DNA from: Zygophlyctis sp. KS116
Taxonomy: Eukaryota; Chytridiomycota
Direction of reading: 5' to 3'
DNA length: 58,042 nt
NCBI GenBank assembly: GCA_054661495.1
Contig: BAAFSQ010000037.1
Coordinates: 1-58,042 of the forward strand
Shown: positions 19,940 to 30,678 of the stretch, one piece after another
How the letters are laid out: each line of letters opens with the position of its first letter
Position numbering within the stretch: position 1 is the first letter of the stretch
Notes under the pieces: generated by a model
Database searches by the model: none
The model's input: only the letters and a program-made list of their open reading frames with translations
Told to the model about the DNA's origin: nothing
Program-made: the position numbers and the translations under genes

Positions 19940-20017
19940 TTGTGGCACCGACCTGACTTTGTGGCACCTTTTGTCGCTGGTGCCACAATCTTCTTTTCCT
20001 AGTAAAATGACTAGGAA
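19940..20017. repeat. TTGTGGCACC repeats and a perfect 8-bp stem hairpin
   Basis: TTGTGGCACC occurs at 19940-19949 and 19959-19968 and inverted (GGTGCCACAA) at 19979-19988. Right after it, TTCCTAGT (19996-20003) pairs with ACTAGGAA (20010-20017) around a six-base loop. The elements lie directly before the F-box gene start. They could be binding sites for a dimeric factor, or the end of a small mobile element. The repeats are seen directly; their role is open. Confidence 0.6.
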
Positions 20018-20415
20018 CTCTCTGTAAAACTACAAGTGTTCATTATCATTATTAATCCTTGATTATATCCAAGGGCAGAGTTACAAGATAATCCTCTGCT
20101 CTGCAAGAGTCAGGAGAGAACGACCGATCATATTTATAAATTGCCAATGGACTCGGGATTCTAGAGATTGGAACCAAGAGTAGAGGCATGATCATACAGT
20201 TTAATAGGCAAAGAGAAGAGATGAAGTCTATACTCCATCTTTGGATTTCTATTAATATATAAAGTCTCATTCAAATGCAAACCAATTCAGCTTGTTGGTG
20301 AAATTGGTGAGGATAATGAGGTACAAAAGTCTAAATAAATTCATTATAATTGTATACAAAGAGATTTTAAAATTATTTATTGTGGCGTAAAGCATACATC
20401 ATTCGTTTGTTTATA
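20018..20415. other. Intergenic region with only weak ORFs
   Basis: About 400 bp between the hairpin and the RhoGAP gene. The minus strand has a 72-codon ORF (20052-20270, starting MRLYILIE and ending LPLDIIKD). The plus strand has short open pieces, one ending QLVGEIGEDNEVQKSK near 20330. None matches a family I know. Mutually open strands and frame breaks suggest a degraded sequence rather than an active gene. The promoter of the RhoGAP gene must lie here. Confidence 0.3.
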
Positions 20416-22715
20416 ATGGCGACTCCTTCCTGGGATGATATCAATAAACTCACAGAACAAAATATGCAACTGTGTATATGGATAAATGAGCAAAAGATTT
20501 ATATAAGATCATTAACTAATGCAATTCCTAAATCTCTTTTGGATGATTTGGCAGCGACATTACCGCCTTTACCAAATATACCAGAGTTAATAGCATTATG
20601 GGAGCCGAAAAGAATACTAAAGAGTCCGATCGATGATAGTCAACCATTCATGATACAGTTTCCTGAAAAGCCTTTTCTGCCTCCAAGAGAATCAAGTACA
20701 GAAGCAATGAAGTTTAAAACTGGTAAAACGATCAGTCAGTCAAAAGATATGATTGATGATTCTCATGATATCTTGGATCATTATCCGGCAACTGGATCAA
20801 ATGAAACTACTCCTATTCAAATTATGCAAGAACATGAAATGCTATATCTTGCTTATGAATCAGCAAAAGATAATGATAATCAAGGATCCTCTATTAAGCT
20901 AAAAAACTTGCAAGATTATAATGTTCAGGATTTAACTCAAAAAGAAATGACTATTACCCCTGAAAGAGAAGAAATACAACTGTCGGATGATCATAAATAT
21001 AAAATACACGTTTTATATACAACAAGAGCGCTTACTCCAAAAGGAAAAGAAGCTATGGCTCTAATTCTTTCAGTAACGGATTCACTCACGAATGAAGAGC
21101 TTTTTAAGTTGGATAAACAGTATAGTCATTTAGCGATTTTAGATGTTTATGTATGTTGATTTTATTCTAAATATTCTTAGCTAAGAAAAAAGGAATCTTT
21201 AGAAGATTTTCCACCACTTCCAGAAAAGTTTTTATTTCAGACATTTGCACCATACAAGTTTGATCTTCGAAAAGTAGGATGGTTTTATTAAAAATTTAGA
21301 ATGCAGTAGAGACATATCTTAATTATATTTTGGAAAGATGTGCAAATTGGAGAGAGGTGAAAATGTTTCTCAAATCAAATAAGTATGAGCCAGTCAAGGT
21401 TGAAATTTTTAATTTAAAAGTTAGTCTTCTTTTGTAATGGAAGGATTTTTATTTAGAAAAGAAAAACAAGGCTCTTCATGGAAAGCTAGATACTATTATA
21501 TAAAGGATGGCTCGTTGGGATTTTCAGACCGGGTATTTATAAATTTGTAACGTTTTAGCGAGGGGAACCCCAAGTTTCTAGTATTGATATGAAGAATATG
21601 ACTGTTACAAGACTTAGCGACAATTCACCGTCAACAGAGAACGACTACTGTCATGCTTTTATGCTGTATGAATCCCAATCATCGACTTCAGACTTAAATC
21701 TAGAAAAACAACATTCAATTTTTTGCTGCGAAAATAATAAGGAAAGAGATCTATGGGTGCTTCATTTAGGTAATGAGATTGTCAAGTATCGTCCTAAGGA
21801 TAATACAGTAACAAATGAACTCTCTGACCTGAAATTGAAAGATGATTTTAGTAGAAGAGATGATGCTTCTAGACGAGATGAATATCCTAGAAGATTATCT
21901 TCAAAAGAATCCAATTTAAACAAAAGTGATTCCGGTGGGAATCACCCAGGTATGATCCCAATATCCGAACAAGTGGGAGAAATCAGTAAAAACTATTTAA
22001 GAAAAAAATCAGATCTTATCGATTCAAAAAATACAATGGGAAAGGGGTTTTTCAAGAATAAAAATGTAGATAAGCCGCTACCACAAACTAAAAGAGTATT
22101 TGGGAATACTCTAGCAAATGCTGTGGCAGTTTCTCAAATTTCTAAAACCTTTCCTATTCCAGCTATTATTTATCGGTGTATAGAATATTTAGAGCATCAA
22201 CGAGGTAAATTCTTCTTGTACTTATTTTAAGCATGGCAAGATGAAGGTATTTATCGACTGTCAGGGATGTCTACTGAAATAAATTATCTCAAGGGAAAGT
22301 ATGAAACGGGTATTATGACTGATCTAATTTTGTAGATCTTGATTTCGATCTTATACATCAAGAAAAAATGTTTGATACAAATGCGGTTGCAGGCCTCCTT
22401 AAACTTTATTTAAGAGAGCTTCCAGAGCCTTTATTTTCAGATAATTTTGGTAAAGCTGATGGTGGTGGCAATTTAGAACAATTACAAATGGCACTTGCAA
22501 AAATACCATATCTCAACTATATACTACTGAGAACGATATTTGGGCACTTGGCACAGATTATAAAGCATTCCGATGTTAACAAGATGACACCCCAGAATTT
22601 AAGTATAATATTTTCGCCTACTCTGCAACTTTCGCCTACGATATTTTCTTCGTTTTTGCAAGACTTTGAATCAGTCTTCTGTCGGGAAGAGATTTATGTA
22701 CCGGAAAACTCCTAA
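20416..22715 (+). CDS. BEM3: PX-PH-RhoGAP protein, Bem3-like
   Basis: A Rho/Cdc42 GTPase-activating protein of roughly 680 residues. After a helical N-terminus comes a PX domain (IHVLYTTRALTPKGKEA..., FPPLPEKFLFQTFAPYKFDLRK), then a PH domain (EGFLFRKEKQGSSWKARYYY, ending RDLWVLHLGNEIVKY), a charged linker, and a C-terminal RhoGAP domain: VFGNTLANAVAVS, PAIIYRCIEYLE, DEGIYRLSGMS (containing the catalytic arginine finger), NAVAGLLKLYLRELPEPLF, NKMTPQNLSIIFSPTL. PX-PH-RhoGAP order is that of yeast Bem3, which restrains Cdc42 at membranes in polarity. Six or so introns of 24-30 nt were inferred; several fall inside the PX and PH domains. ATG 20416 (MATPSWDDI) is the first in-frame ATG. Confidence 0.88.
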
Positions 22716-22886
22716 ATTCAAAATTTAATAAACTAAAAGATGATCAGTTTTTATTTAAAAACATTTCATGGCATTGATTGAGCCTGAGATTCCCGAGTAG
22801 ATTAAAGATACAGCATCGCCTTAGCAATAAATAAATGATTGTGGTAAAATTTGAAGTTAGATCACATTGTTGATAATGATCAAAAC
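22716..22886. other. Spacer upstream of the tandem duplication
   Basis: AT-rich, no ORF or RNA signal seen. The duplicated unit begins at 22887, so this part is unique. Confidence 0.4.
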
Positions 22887-23601
22887 GGAAGATCGTGTCC
22901 GATAGTTTATTCCTTATTAGATTAATTGAATCTCGGTGATTAAATGTTTAATGGAAGCCACAATTTCCTCGATTAGCTGTATTTAATATCGGAGGCGGAA
23001 TCGGCCAACGCTAAATCAAATGAGTCGGACATGCTTCGGAGAACCTACGAAATATTTTATTAATGAAATTCTCATCTCCTGCTTTGTTTGCTGCTTTCTT
23101 AATCGGTGCAGCTGTTGCCCAAGATGTTGCTTCTGTAAGTGGAACCGATAGTCCAGCCAAGATCAAGATTGCTCGTACTGATCAAGAAAAGGCTGATCAA
23201 AGAGCCCAAAGGGAAGCCGAAAAGGCTCAAAAAGCAGCTGAAAAGGAAGCTTCTAAAATCGAAAGACAGGCATCTAAAGCTGCACAAGCTACTGCCGTCC
23301 CAGAGCCAGTAAGTTCAACCCGTTTATTGACCATTTAGTCCGATGTCTCCACTGCCGTTGAAGCCACAAAAACTAAGCGCACTAAAGAACCCAAGACTTC
23401 AGATGCCACTGATATCTCTGCTACTATGGATGAAATTACTGAGGCCACTGCTAGTGTCGATGCTGATGACGGTGATTATCCTAAAGAAGAAGACAGATCT
23501 AGTTATGGACAAAAGGCTGCTGCTGGATCTTTTATCTCTGGATTATTGGCATTGCTTTTTATCTAAATTTAATATACGAAATACTGTAATTACAATTTAT
23601 T
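22887..23601 (+). repeat. Tandem duplication, copy 1
   Basis: About 715 bp that recur at 23641-24355 (offset exactly 754 bp), covering about 176 bp of upstream DNA, a complete two-exon gene and its 3' flank. Reading both copies side by side I found one difference, A at 23594 against G at 24348. A unique 39-bp spacer (23602-23640) separates the copies. The promoter part contains CGG-rich words and an inverted GTCCGA...TCGGAC pair. Confidence 0.95.
23063..23566 (+). CDS. Secreted GPI-type Ala/Lys/Glu-rich protein, copy A
   Basis: The 157-residue protein has a signal peptide (MKFSSPALFAAFLIGAAVAQ), a highly charged helical middle rich in Ala, Lys, Glu and Gln (residues about 35-75, of the type EKAQKAAEKEASKIERQ), a Thr/Ser/Asp-rich linker, and a C-terminal GPI-like signal (SSYGQKAAAGSFISGLLALLFI). 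A 30-nt intron (23309-23338) carries an in-frame stop and must be removed to reach the second exon, which ends at TAA 23564-23566. I recognise no family. The layout says cell-wall or surface protein. The start codon has the same context in both copies. Confidence 0.8.
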
Positions 23602-23640
23602 AGATCCCTGAGAGTCGTATGTAAAAAACGTATTCAGTCG

Positions 23641-24355
23641 GGAAGATCGTGTCCGATAGTTTATTCCTTATTAGATTAATTGAATCTCGGTGATTAAATG
23701 TTTAATGGAAGCCACAATTTCCTCGATTAGCTGTATTTAATATCGGAGGCGGAATCGGCCAACGCTAAATCAAATGAGTCGGACATGCTTCGGAGAACCT
23801 ACGAAATATTTTATTAATGAAATTCTCATCTCCTGCTTTGTTTGCTGCTTTCTTAATCGGTGCAGCTGTTGCCCAAGATGTTGCTTCTGTAAGTGGAACC
23901 GATAGTCCAGCCAAGATCAAGATTGCTCGTACTGATCAAGAAAAGGCTGATCAAAGAGCCCAAAGGGAAGCCGAAAAGGCTCAAAAAGCAGCTGAAAAGG
24001 AAGCTTCTAAAATCGAAAGACAGGCATCTAAAGCTGCACAAGCTACTGCCGTCCCAGAGCCAGTAAGTTCAACCCGTTTATTGACCATTTAGTCCGATGT
24101 CTCCACTGCCGTTGAAGCCACAAAAACTAAGCGCACTAAAGAACCCAAGACTTCAGATGCCACTGATATCTCTGCTACTATGGATGAAATTACTGAGGCC
24201 ACTGCTAGTGTCGATGCTGATGACGGTGATTATCCTAAAGAAGAAGACAGATCTAGTTATGGACAAAAGGCTGCTGCTGGATCTTTTATCTCTGGATTAT
24301 TGGCATTGCTTTTTATCTAAATTTAATATACGAAATACTGTAATTACGATTTATT
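23641..24355 (+). repeat. Tandem duplication, copy 2
   Basis: Second copy of the unit described at 22887-23601, in the same orientation, offset 754 bp and identical by eye apart from one base near the 3' end. Confidence 0.95.
23817..24320 (+). CDS. Secreted GPI-type Ala/Lys/Glu-rich protein, copy B
   Basis: The coding sequence, including the 30-nt intron (24063-24092), is identical to copy A, so the encoded 157-residue protein is the same: signal peptide, charged helical region, Ser/Thr/Asp linker, GPI-like tail. Since the upstream region is duplicated too, both copies are probably expressed alike. Perfect identity including the intron means a very recent duplication, ongoing gene conversion, or an assembly artefact. 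Confidence 0.8.
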
Positions 24356-24413
24356 TCGATGAGTTTGGCAGGAATGCGCAGTCGGACTCTGTCTAATTCC
24401 AAAATGAATTATT

Positions 24414-25352
24414 TTAACGAGGATACCATTCATCCAGTCGAATAGTTATTTCATCTACAGTACTATCATCAACTGAAGATTCCATGGATATTGGATCTGT
24501 GATCTGTTTTAGATTAGATTCTGACAGTGTCGCCTTTATTTTACGAGCGTAATCAATTTTCAAAGACTTTAAACCAAACATGCTATTTGTTTGAACAAAA
24601 CCCATTGCCATTGATGAAGATTGTGTATCTACTCATAAGAATCAATCAATTTACCAGTGAATGTAATCATTGCAAAATTCAAATCTTTACCTTTGTTCCC
24701 AATAAATATCCTCTTTATCTCACCAAATCTCTCAAATCCCGTTTTTAAATCTGTCTAGTCTAAGATTATTCAAAAAACCTTTTTAATAGATTGCGGCAAT
24801 GCGCTAATATACAAAGTCAACAGATCTAAATTATCTGTTCTACTAGAAACTTGATTTCCACCAAATCTCTCCTTGAGAATCATTGGTCCTCCAAAATAAG
24901 TCTTTCCCTTAAATTTAAAAATCCATCGAAATGATTACATTTAGCTCGTGAATCGCACTTTTAACTGAAATTGAAGATTCAAAATCCACAAAAGCCATAT
25001 TTTCCTTCTTGTCTAATCCCACATTAACTATGGATCCAAATCTCGAAAAAATAGAAATGATTGCTTCTACATTAACCCAATGAGGAATATCTAAAATAAC
25101 TAGACCGATCGCCCTTTTACAATCGTTAATCTTGGCGAAAGATTTCATATTCCTCACACCTTGCTTGAGATTCAATTGTCTTGTCAATATTTGAGAAGCA
25201 GCATTCCTTAAATGCTGGTCTGATCGTTTTAGATTTAAGGATGATTGAGTTGAATTCACCGTTCTACCCCATCCAGCAGGAACCCAAAGAGTCTCTAACG
25301 AAGGCCCAGGAATCCTTTTTACATCTTTTAAAGTCTGGGATCGTTGATCCAT
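24414..25352 (-). CDS. RNA-binding protein with two RRM domains
   Basis: Four exons (introns of 31, 24 and 26 nt) give 285 residues. The N-terminal ~85 residues are basic and Ser/Asn-rich. RRM1 reads AIGLVILDIPHWVNVEAI (RNP2-like strand) to MAFVDFESSISVKSAIHELNG (RNP1-like). RRM2 reads LTLYISALPQSIKKTDLKTGF, FGEIKRIFIGNKGKDLNFAMITF, then SLKIDYARKIK. The tail is acidic. The second intron starts GTTTTT, unlike the GTA of the others, but its removal restores RRM2. The precise orthologue is not clear; a nuclear pre-mRNA or mRNP protein is likely. The preceding gene on the same strand ends 12 bp upstream. Confidence 0.75.
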
Positions 25353-25364
25353 GAAAATGTTTTA

Positions 25365-25787
25365 TTAAGTCTTTAAAATATTCCTTAATAGCCAAGTAGA
25401 CAATCCCATACCAGTTATAAATAATAAATCATGAAAGTAAACTTGATTACCCAGATTATCTCTTGTATAATTATTTTTACTTTGAGACATAAATGCAAAC
25501 GTCTTTTGAATCTTTAAACCACCTGCATTAGATCCTCCTCTGATCATTATTCTACATTCTTTTGTTTCGGGTAATGATAATAATTGAAGATCATCCGAAT
25601 CCGTATTAGTATTACTAGTAGCCAGATCTACTGCTTCTCTTAGACCGAGCGAGTGTCCGATTGCATGATGCTGCCAAATAATTTCAAAAGACTTTACAGA
25701 ATCACTTGAATTAGAGATTTCTAAATTTATGTCTGATTCCTTGATTTGGATCGTTTCTTCCAGTTGATCTACTTTTGAGACTGACAT
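25365..25787 (-). CDS. Uncharacterised protein with C-terminal hydrophobic segment
   Basis: A 140-residue single-exon ORF. The N-terminal half is acidic and Ser-rich, the middle basic, and the C-terminus has a hydrophobic stretch (FHDLLFITGMGLSTWLL) followed by RNILKT. That arrangement suits a tail-anchored membrane protein of the ER or outer mitochondrial membrane. I recognise no family. It lies 12 bp upstream of the RRM gene on the same strand and diverges from the next gene across a 102-bp spacer. The size and consistent codon use support a real gene. Confidence 0.55.
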   Translation of the reverse strand: MSVSKVDQLEETIQIKESDINLEISNSSDSVKSFEIIWQHHAIGHSLGLREAVDLATSNTNTDSDDLQLLSLPETKECRIMIRGGSNAGGLKIQKTFAFMSQSKNNYTRDNLGNQVYFHDLLFITGMGLSTWLLRNILKT

Positions 25788-25889
25788 TTCCTATTATAAA
25801 TCCTTAATATTCCAAAAGTAAAACTGAATCCAGTCCTTGATTTTCAAGAGTCTGAACGGGACAGGCAAGCGTCACCCAGAACATCAAGA

Positions 25890-26435
25890 ATGCAATTTTA
25901 CCGTCGTCTTGATGTCTTTGCAAGATCAAGATTATTGCTTGCCTTTAACAGTATTACTAATATTAAAAGTATGTCAATAAGTATTCCCTATAGAGGACTA
26001 TTGATTGGTTGTCTGGCGCTAATAATAATTCCAAAAACTAGATTAGAATGTTCACCGACATTTGCAGGAGTTCCAGTAGCAGCAACTTTCCTAATGCATC
26101 AAGCATATGCACAATTTGAATCACAATTTCCAGGATTAGAACTTGCATCACTCTTTGATACCAATTCTAGTGAATTTGAATACTATGAAGCAACTTCTGG
26201 TTTAGAAAGATTGACGGTAAAGATCTTTGGCCCATCTCAAGCAACAATCATAATTCCAGTCTATGAAAAATATAGTCAAGTAGAAGAAGAAAGAATGGGG
26301 AGTGCAGGGATCAAGAAATCTCCAGTTGGGAAACTTCAAATTGTTGGAAAATGTCAAATGGGATGTGCAAAAGTCACTTTAAGTCAAATGACTCTATTCA
26401 AATTAAACGATGAAATAGTCTGGAATTATCCTTAA
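25890..26435 (+). CDS. Probable mitochondrial single-pass membrane protein, unknown
   Basis: The 181-residue protein begins with a basic, Arg-rich segment (MQFYRRLDVFARSRLLLAF) that looks like a mitochondrial presequence. A transmembrane helix follows (GLLIGCLALIIIPKT), then a soluble domain of about 130 residues rich in beta-type sequence, ending LFKLNDEIVWNYP. This topology is that of inner-membrane assembly factors with an intermembrane-space domain of the Coa1/Tim21 type, but I see no decisive motif and do not assign it. The TAA (26433-26435) overlaps the stop codon of the convergent mitochondrial S8 gene. Confidence 0.6.
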   Translation: MQFYRRLDVFARSRLLLAFNSITNIKSMSISIPYRGLLIGCLALIIIPKTRLECSPTFAGVPVAATFLMHQAYAQFESQFPGLELASLFDTNSSEFEYYEATSGLERLTVKIFGPSQATIIIPVYEKYSQVEEERMGSAGIKKSPVGKLQIVGKCQMGCAKVTLSQMTLFKLNDEIVWNYP

Positions 26436-26899
26436 TAACAAATTGCCAATACCTCTCCTCCTACTCTTTTGCGCAATGCGTCATTTAACTCTACAATTCC
26501 ATAAACAGTATCCATAATTGTAATTTGTCCTAAAACTCTTCGTTTAATAAGGGAATTAACTCTTTTAGCTGCACCCAAAGCTTGTAACTCTTGAACAGTA
26601 GCAAAGACTCTTCTTGATGGTTTTGAAATGATCTTGAATTCACTTAATGCAGGTTGTCCTTGTCTGTATTTCAAATCTAACCAAATCCTACGAGAGTGAA
26701 TGTTTTCCGGAGTGATTGGTATATTAGCATTAGCAAACGGAGCTTGATGATCTCCCATCATCCAAGTAGAAATAAATCCTTGATCATAAAGTAATTTTGA
26801 AATCGCCTGGTTTTGATTAGAGAATGGAATACTAATGCGACGATATCCATTCTTGAAAGAATTAGAGATGTGAGATGCTAGATTTGGTATTGGTCCCAT
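26432..26899 (-). CDS. MRPS8: Mitochondrial small ribosomal subunit protein uS8m
   Basis: A 155-residue uS8-family protein of the fungal mitochondrial type. Marks: N-terminal PNLASHISNSFKNGYRRI, LLYDQGFIS, KYRQGQPALSEFKIISKPSRRVFAT, and the C-terminal VGGEVLAICY, equivalent to the bacterial S8 ending VGGE[LI]LC.V. The internal insert (SRRIWLDLKYR) is typical of yeast mitochondrial S8. uS8 binds the central domain of small-subunit rRNA. There is no intron. Its start codon is only 50 bp from that of the divergent SmB gene. Confidence 0.88.
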   Translation of the reverse strand: MGPIPNLASHISNSFKNGYRRISIPFSNQNQAISKLLYDQGFISTWMMGDHQAPFANANIPITPENIHSRRIWLDLKYRQGQPALSEFKIISKPSRRVFATVQELQALGAAKRVNSLIKRRVLGQITIMDTVYGIVELNDALRKRVGGEVLAICY

Positions 26900-26949
26900 C
26901 GTTCAAATTATTTTCAGGAGTAGGTGGTCTGCTAAAAAAAACTCTTGCA

Positions 26950-27577
26950 ATGGGTGGCACTAGAAATACTCGAATGATGTCACTGCTTAATTACCGTTTA
27001 AAGATTACTCTACAAGATGGAAGATATCTGGTAGGGCAGATGTTGGCATTTGATAAACACATGAATTTGGTTTTGGGAGATACAGAAGAATTTAGAAGAA
27101 TTAAAACTAAAAAGGTTGTTGTCGGACTTCCAGGAAGAGAAGAAAAAAGAGCGCTTGGACTTGTGATATTAAGAGGAGAAACTATTGTGGCATTATCAGT
27201 TGAGGCACCTCCTCCATCAGGAGATAAAAGGACTCCGGCTTCCTTTATACCAGGAACAGGAGCAGGGCGACCAGCAGGGTATTAGTTTTTTAGTTTTTTA
27301 AATTTTAGACGTGGACTTCCAATGGCTCCTCCGTCTGCAACTCAGTTACCTGTTGGGTTAGGCGCACCTTCTGCGGCAATGATGCAGCCTCAAGTGAGTG
27401 CTGCTCCTGTTTCATACAATGGAAGACCTCCAATGGGTATGATTAATTCTTTTAATAATTTTAGGAATGCCAATGCCACCACCAGGATTTAGACCTGGTA
27501 TGCCAATGCCACCACCGGGTTTTAGACCAGGAATGCCAATGCCACCACCGGGTTTTAGACCACCACCTCCAAAATAA
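26950..27577 (+). CDS. SMB1: Spliceosomal Sm protein B/B'
   Basis: SmB is part of the heptameric ring on U1, U2, U4 and U5 snRNAs. The spliced 189-residue protein has Sm1 (LKITLQDGRYLVGQMLAFDKHMNLVLGD), the basic linker and Sm2 (REEKRALGLVILRGETIVAL), followed by the SmB-specific VEAPPP and a Gly/Pro/Met tail. The tail has three copies of an 11-residue unit, PGMPMPPPGFR, encoded by 33-bp near-identical repeats (about 27463-27560). Introns of 30 and 28 nt were removed (starts near 27279 and 27436). ATG 26950 is the first start giving a normal SmB N-terminus; an ATG at 26875 would overlap the divergent gene. Confidence 0.92.
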
Positions 27578-27623
27578 ATCTTATAGATGTATTTGATTTT
27601 TTTAAAAAAAAATTGTGCAAACA

Positions 27624-30600
27624 CTATGTATTGGCTATAATTTGAGTAGGTTTAAAAGCAAGTTCATCTTCAAGTGTACACTTTCTTAAACATTCATCAA
27701 TCCACTCTTGTGAAACGAAATACGGTCTTTTAGAGTAACTTCCTTGAGAGAAATTGACAAGCTTGTTGATAGCTTGAACTAATTCTAAACTCGCGTTTTT
27801 AGGAATTATAATGTGTGAAACTTTGTCGCATATACGATCAATTATGGTTCCTGATCTATTCAAAATCTTGAATGGAGTGACAGAAAAAGTAGATCCAGTC
27901 AAGTCCTTTTTAGGGATTAGATGCGATTTCTTGAAAGTGAGAGAAATCAGTTCAAAGTCCATAGATTGCATATATTCGCTTTGGATAAAGTTTGAATCAA
28001 CAACAATTTTCTCGTACAAATCAAGGTAAAATATACATCTCGAAAAAATAAGAGATGGATCAGGCTCGCTGAGATATCGTTCCTGAATACTCGAGGCACA
28101 AATATTGAACTGAATTCGCAAATCAAGATCATCTCCAGGACAATATTCTAATAAGTGTAAGGAAGAATCAATCTGCTCTAAGGTGTTGTCAAATAGCTAT
28201 CTTTAGAATTAAAAAAAATACATATTTTAAGTCATCATCAGTTATGTCTTCTGTGTAAGAATCCCCAAACTCATCAACATATTTTTCAGTTTGGCGCTTG
28301 GTGTCTTCCCTACAGAAAATCACATATTTTGGGTACAAAGGTAACCGTTTCTTCTTTTCTATACAAGCTGAAATATATTCTGATTTGATAATGTCATATT
28401 TGCCAGTTTTAATATGATTTCTAACACGTTGGGTTATATGGTCAGCGACAATTAAAAAGTTGTCTAGATCCTCTTTTCCACCTTGAACACGGCTGCCACC
28501 ATTAGCGTATATTTTCTCTTCCAAATCTTTTTTAATCTTATCTTTATCTAAATAAAGATTTGTAGGATCGCACCCTGCACTAGATGGAACTACCCAAAAT
28601 GTCATGCCTTCAAAGATTTTAGAATTTCCACGATCAACATTTGTCAAATCAGCGCCCCGATGTCCGGCTAGGATAGTTCTTTCAAATCTCCGTTTCTTAC
28701 TTACATGTGATAGATTTGCATCATCAGATATTCTTTGCATCATCCCATTAGGTCTCTTAGCCATTTCAGAGACCTGGGTAAGAGTTGTCATTGTATCTAT
28801 CGACTTATCGTTTCTGATTTCGATGAAGCGAGGAAATCTGACATCGAATGTTAATCCATCAGATGTTGACGTAATTTGACTTCCTCTAATCTGTACAATT
28901 GGGGCACTTGAAAAAGGTATAATACGATCCGGTTTTTTCTTCAACGTAAAATTCAGCCAGTCTGGAAGAGTGTCCGAAAATGGATGAAATAAATGAGAAT
29001 CTCTCGAGAGAATTTCAATTGTATTCTTATCTAGACCAGAGCCTACTTTGCATATAGTCTGATTTTTAAAAAAAAGTAAAAAACCTTTAAAATTGGATGA
29101 TCTGAATCAATTGTATCATCTCTAACAGCGCAAGCCTTGAAATTAGCATTTAAAATTTTAATACAAATGATGAGAATTTCCCACCAGTTCTCCCTTCTCC
29201 AAAATATCCACCGACTAGCATTACATCCAAATCATCGGATAATGCCTCAAAATAGTCTGGTTTGACTTTATACCAATTTTCATGCGATCCTGGATCGTAA
29301 AAAGATAGAGGGTCTTTAACCATCAGCCCCTCTTCACCATTTTCCATGCATTCAAAAAGACTAGATTCTAATTCAGCGACTGTAGTACCCTTTTTTACTG
29401 GAAGATTTTCTACAAATTTAACTCGTTCAGAAAAAACATCTTTTAAAACATCTAGTCTGGTTTCTAAAGTTTCATTAATCAGACTGGTTCCATTTAACAA
29501 TAAAACATCGAAAACTTGAAAACAAATTCGACGCCTTGATTCCATATCTGAATTCATGTCTAAAAATCAATTCAATTTTCAAACCTTTTGAAACTGATTT
29601 CATCTTTGACGAAGCCATATATCTACCCGTTTCCTCATCATACGGAACCACTTCACCATCTAGTATACAGCTAAATTACTTAAATAAATTAAATTACTTT
29701 GATACGTTACTATTTATCAGCTGACTCATAATTGGAGCCAAACTTCCTGAATTTAAGTCCTTTCCATACAAGTTTGTAAAATCCTCATTTGAGCGAGAAT
29801 ACCAAGTAAAGTTTCCTCTATCATAATGCATTAGCATCCTCCAACCATCCAATTTAGTCTGCATATAAAAAACTCTCCCATCCTTGAAATGATCTAAAAT
29901 ATCAGAGAGAGATTTTAATCGCGATGAAGCCTGTGGAAAAAATCGATAACCCAATGTAACTTTTCTTTCTGGCATTCTAAAACTTGGATCCAATAATACT
30001 TTAGTTGCCATAAAAAGATCTGAGCAATATTTAAAAAATTTAACACCTTCTGGATGATATAAGCCCAGTACTGTATCTAAAAAATTACAAAATTACTAAT
30101 ACCTAGCGATATTCCAAATTTAACATTTTTATGAATAATTTTAGCAATTAGAACCTGTTCTGCTGCTGTACAATTTGTAAATATTTGAAACATGACTTGC
30201 TGTTTTGCATTCCTAGATTAAGTCTTAAAATCACGCACCTATCTTTTGCAGATAAAAACGAATCAATCAATTCATTAACCTCATCAATCGTCAAAGTAGC
30301 CAGTGTCTTTTTTAATGATTGCTGATACTGCTTCAAGACACTTTTGAGAATCGCACCAAAATCCCCAGCCTTGTCGCCATTTAAACTCGAATCTTTCCAA
30401 TTTTCCAGCTTTTTCCTATTTTCCCCCTTCTCGGGCAATGCAAGGAGCTGAGAGTATAGTGAAGCCAGTTTAGCCTCCTTGATCCCTGATGCAGGCCTTT
30501 GAGTGTCATGATCCGGGAAAAGGTTTCTTAATGCGGGAAAGATATTCTTGTTGGACGCTTTCCAATCTCTAATGAATTCATCGACAAGATCCAGCTTTTC

Positions 30601-30678
30601 TTGCCGACCGATCCCTTTTTTAGTAATATTTCCAATTAGATTTGCTAAAAAGATAAACTTGTCTGGAGCTTCTGCCAT
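27624..30678 (-). CDS. LIG4: DNA ligase IV
   Basis: ATP-dependent ligase of non-homologous end joining, normally paired with XRCC4/Lif1. The protein is about 930 residues. Order: helical DNA-binding domain (SKDR-type, then AEQVLIAKIIHKNVKFGISL and YHPEGVKFFKYCSDL, restored by removing two 26-nt introns); adenylation motif I TKLDGWRM with the nucleophile lysine; YSRSNEDFTNLYG; LDGEVVPYD; CFQVFDVLLLNG; motif IV EEGLMVKDPLS; motif V WYKVKPDY; OB fold; then two BRCT domains (first about 28210-28640 with KIFEGMTFWVV, second 27630-28120 ending PYFVSQEWIDECL). Tandem C-terminal BRCTs distinguish LIG4 from LIG1. The start lies 22 bp from the divergent hydrolase start. Confidence 0.93.

Noticed and set aside
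20052-20270. Minus-strand ORF with RWSIDF, recalling an integrase catalytic core
   Set aside because: The following residues do not continue the integrase motif (no second Asp or Glu in place), so no mobile element is claimed.
23853-24041. Minus-strand ORFs antisense to the duplicated GPI protein
   Set aside because: They are a by-product of the repetitive Lys/Glu/Ala codons and have no support.
26875-26949. Upstream ATG for SmB at 26875
   Set aside because: It overlaps the start of the divergent MRPS8 gene and would add residues absent from SmB proteins.
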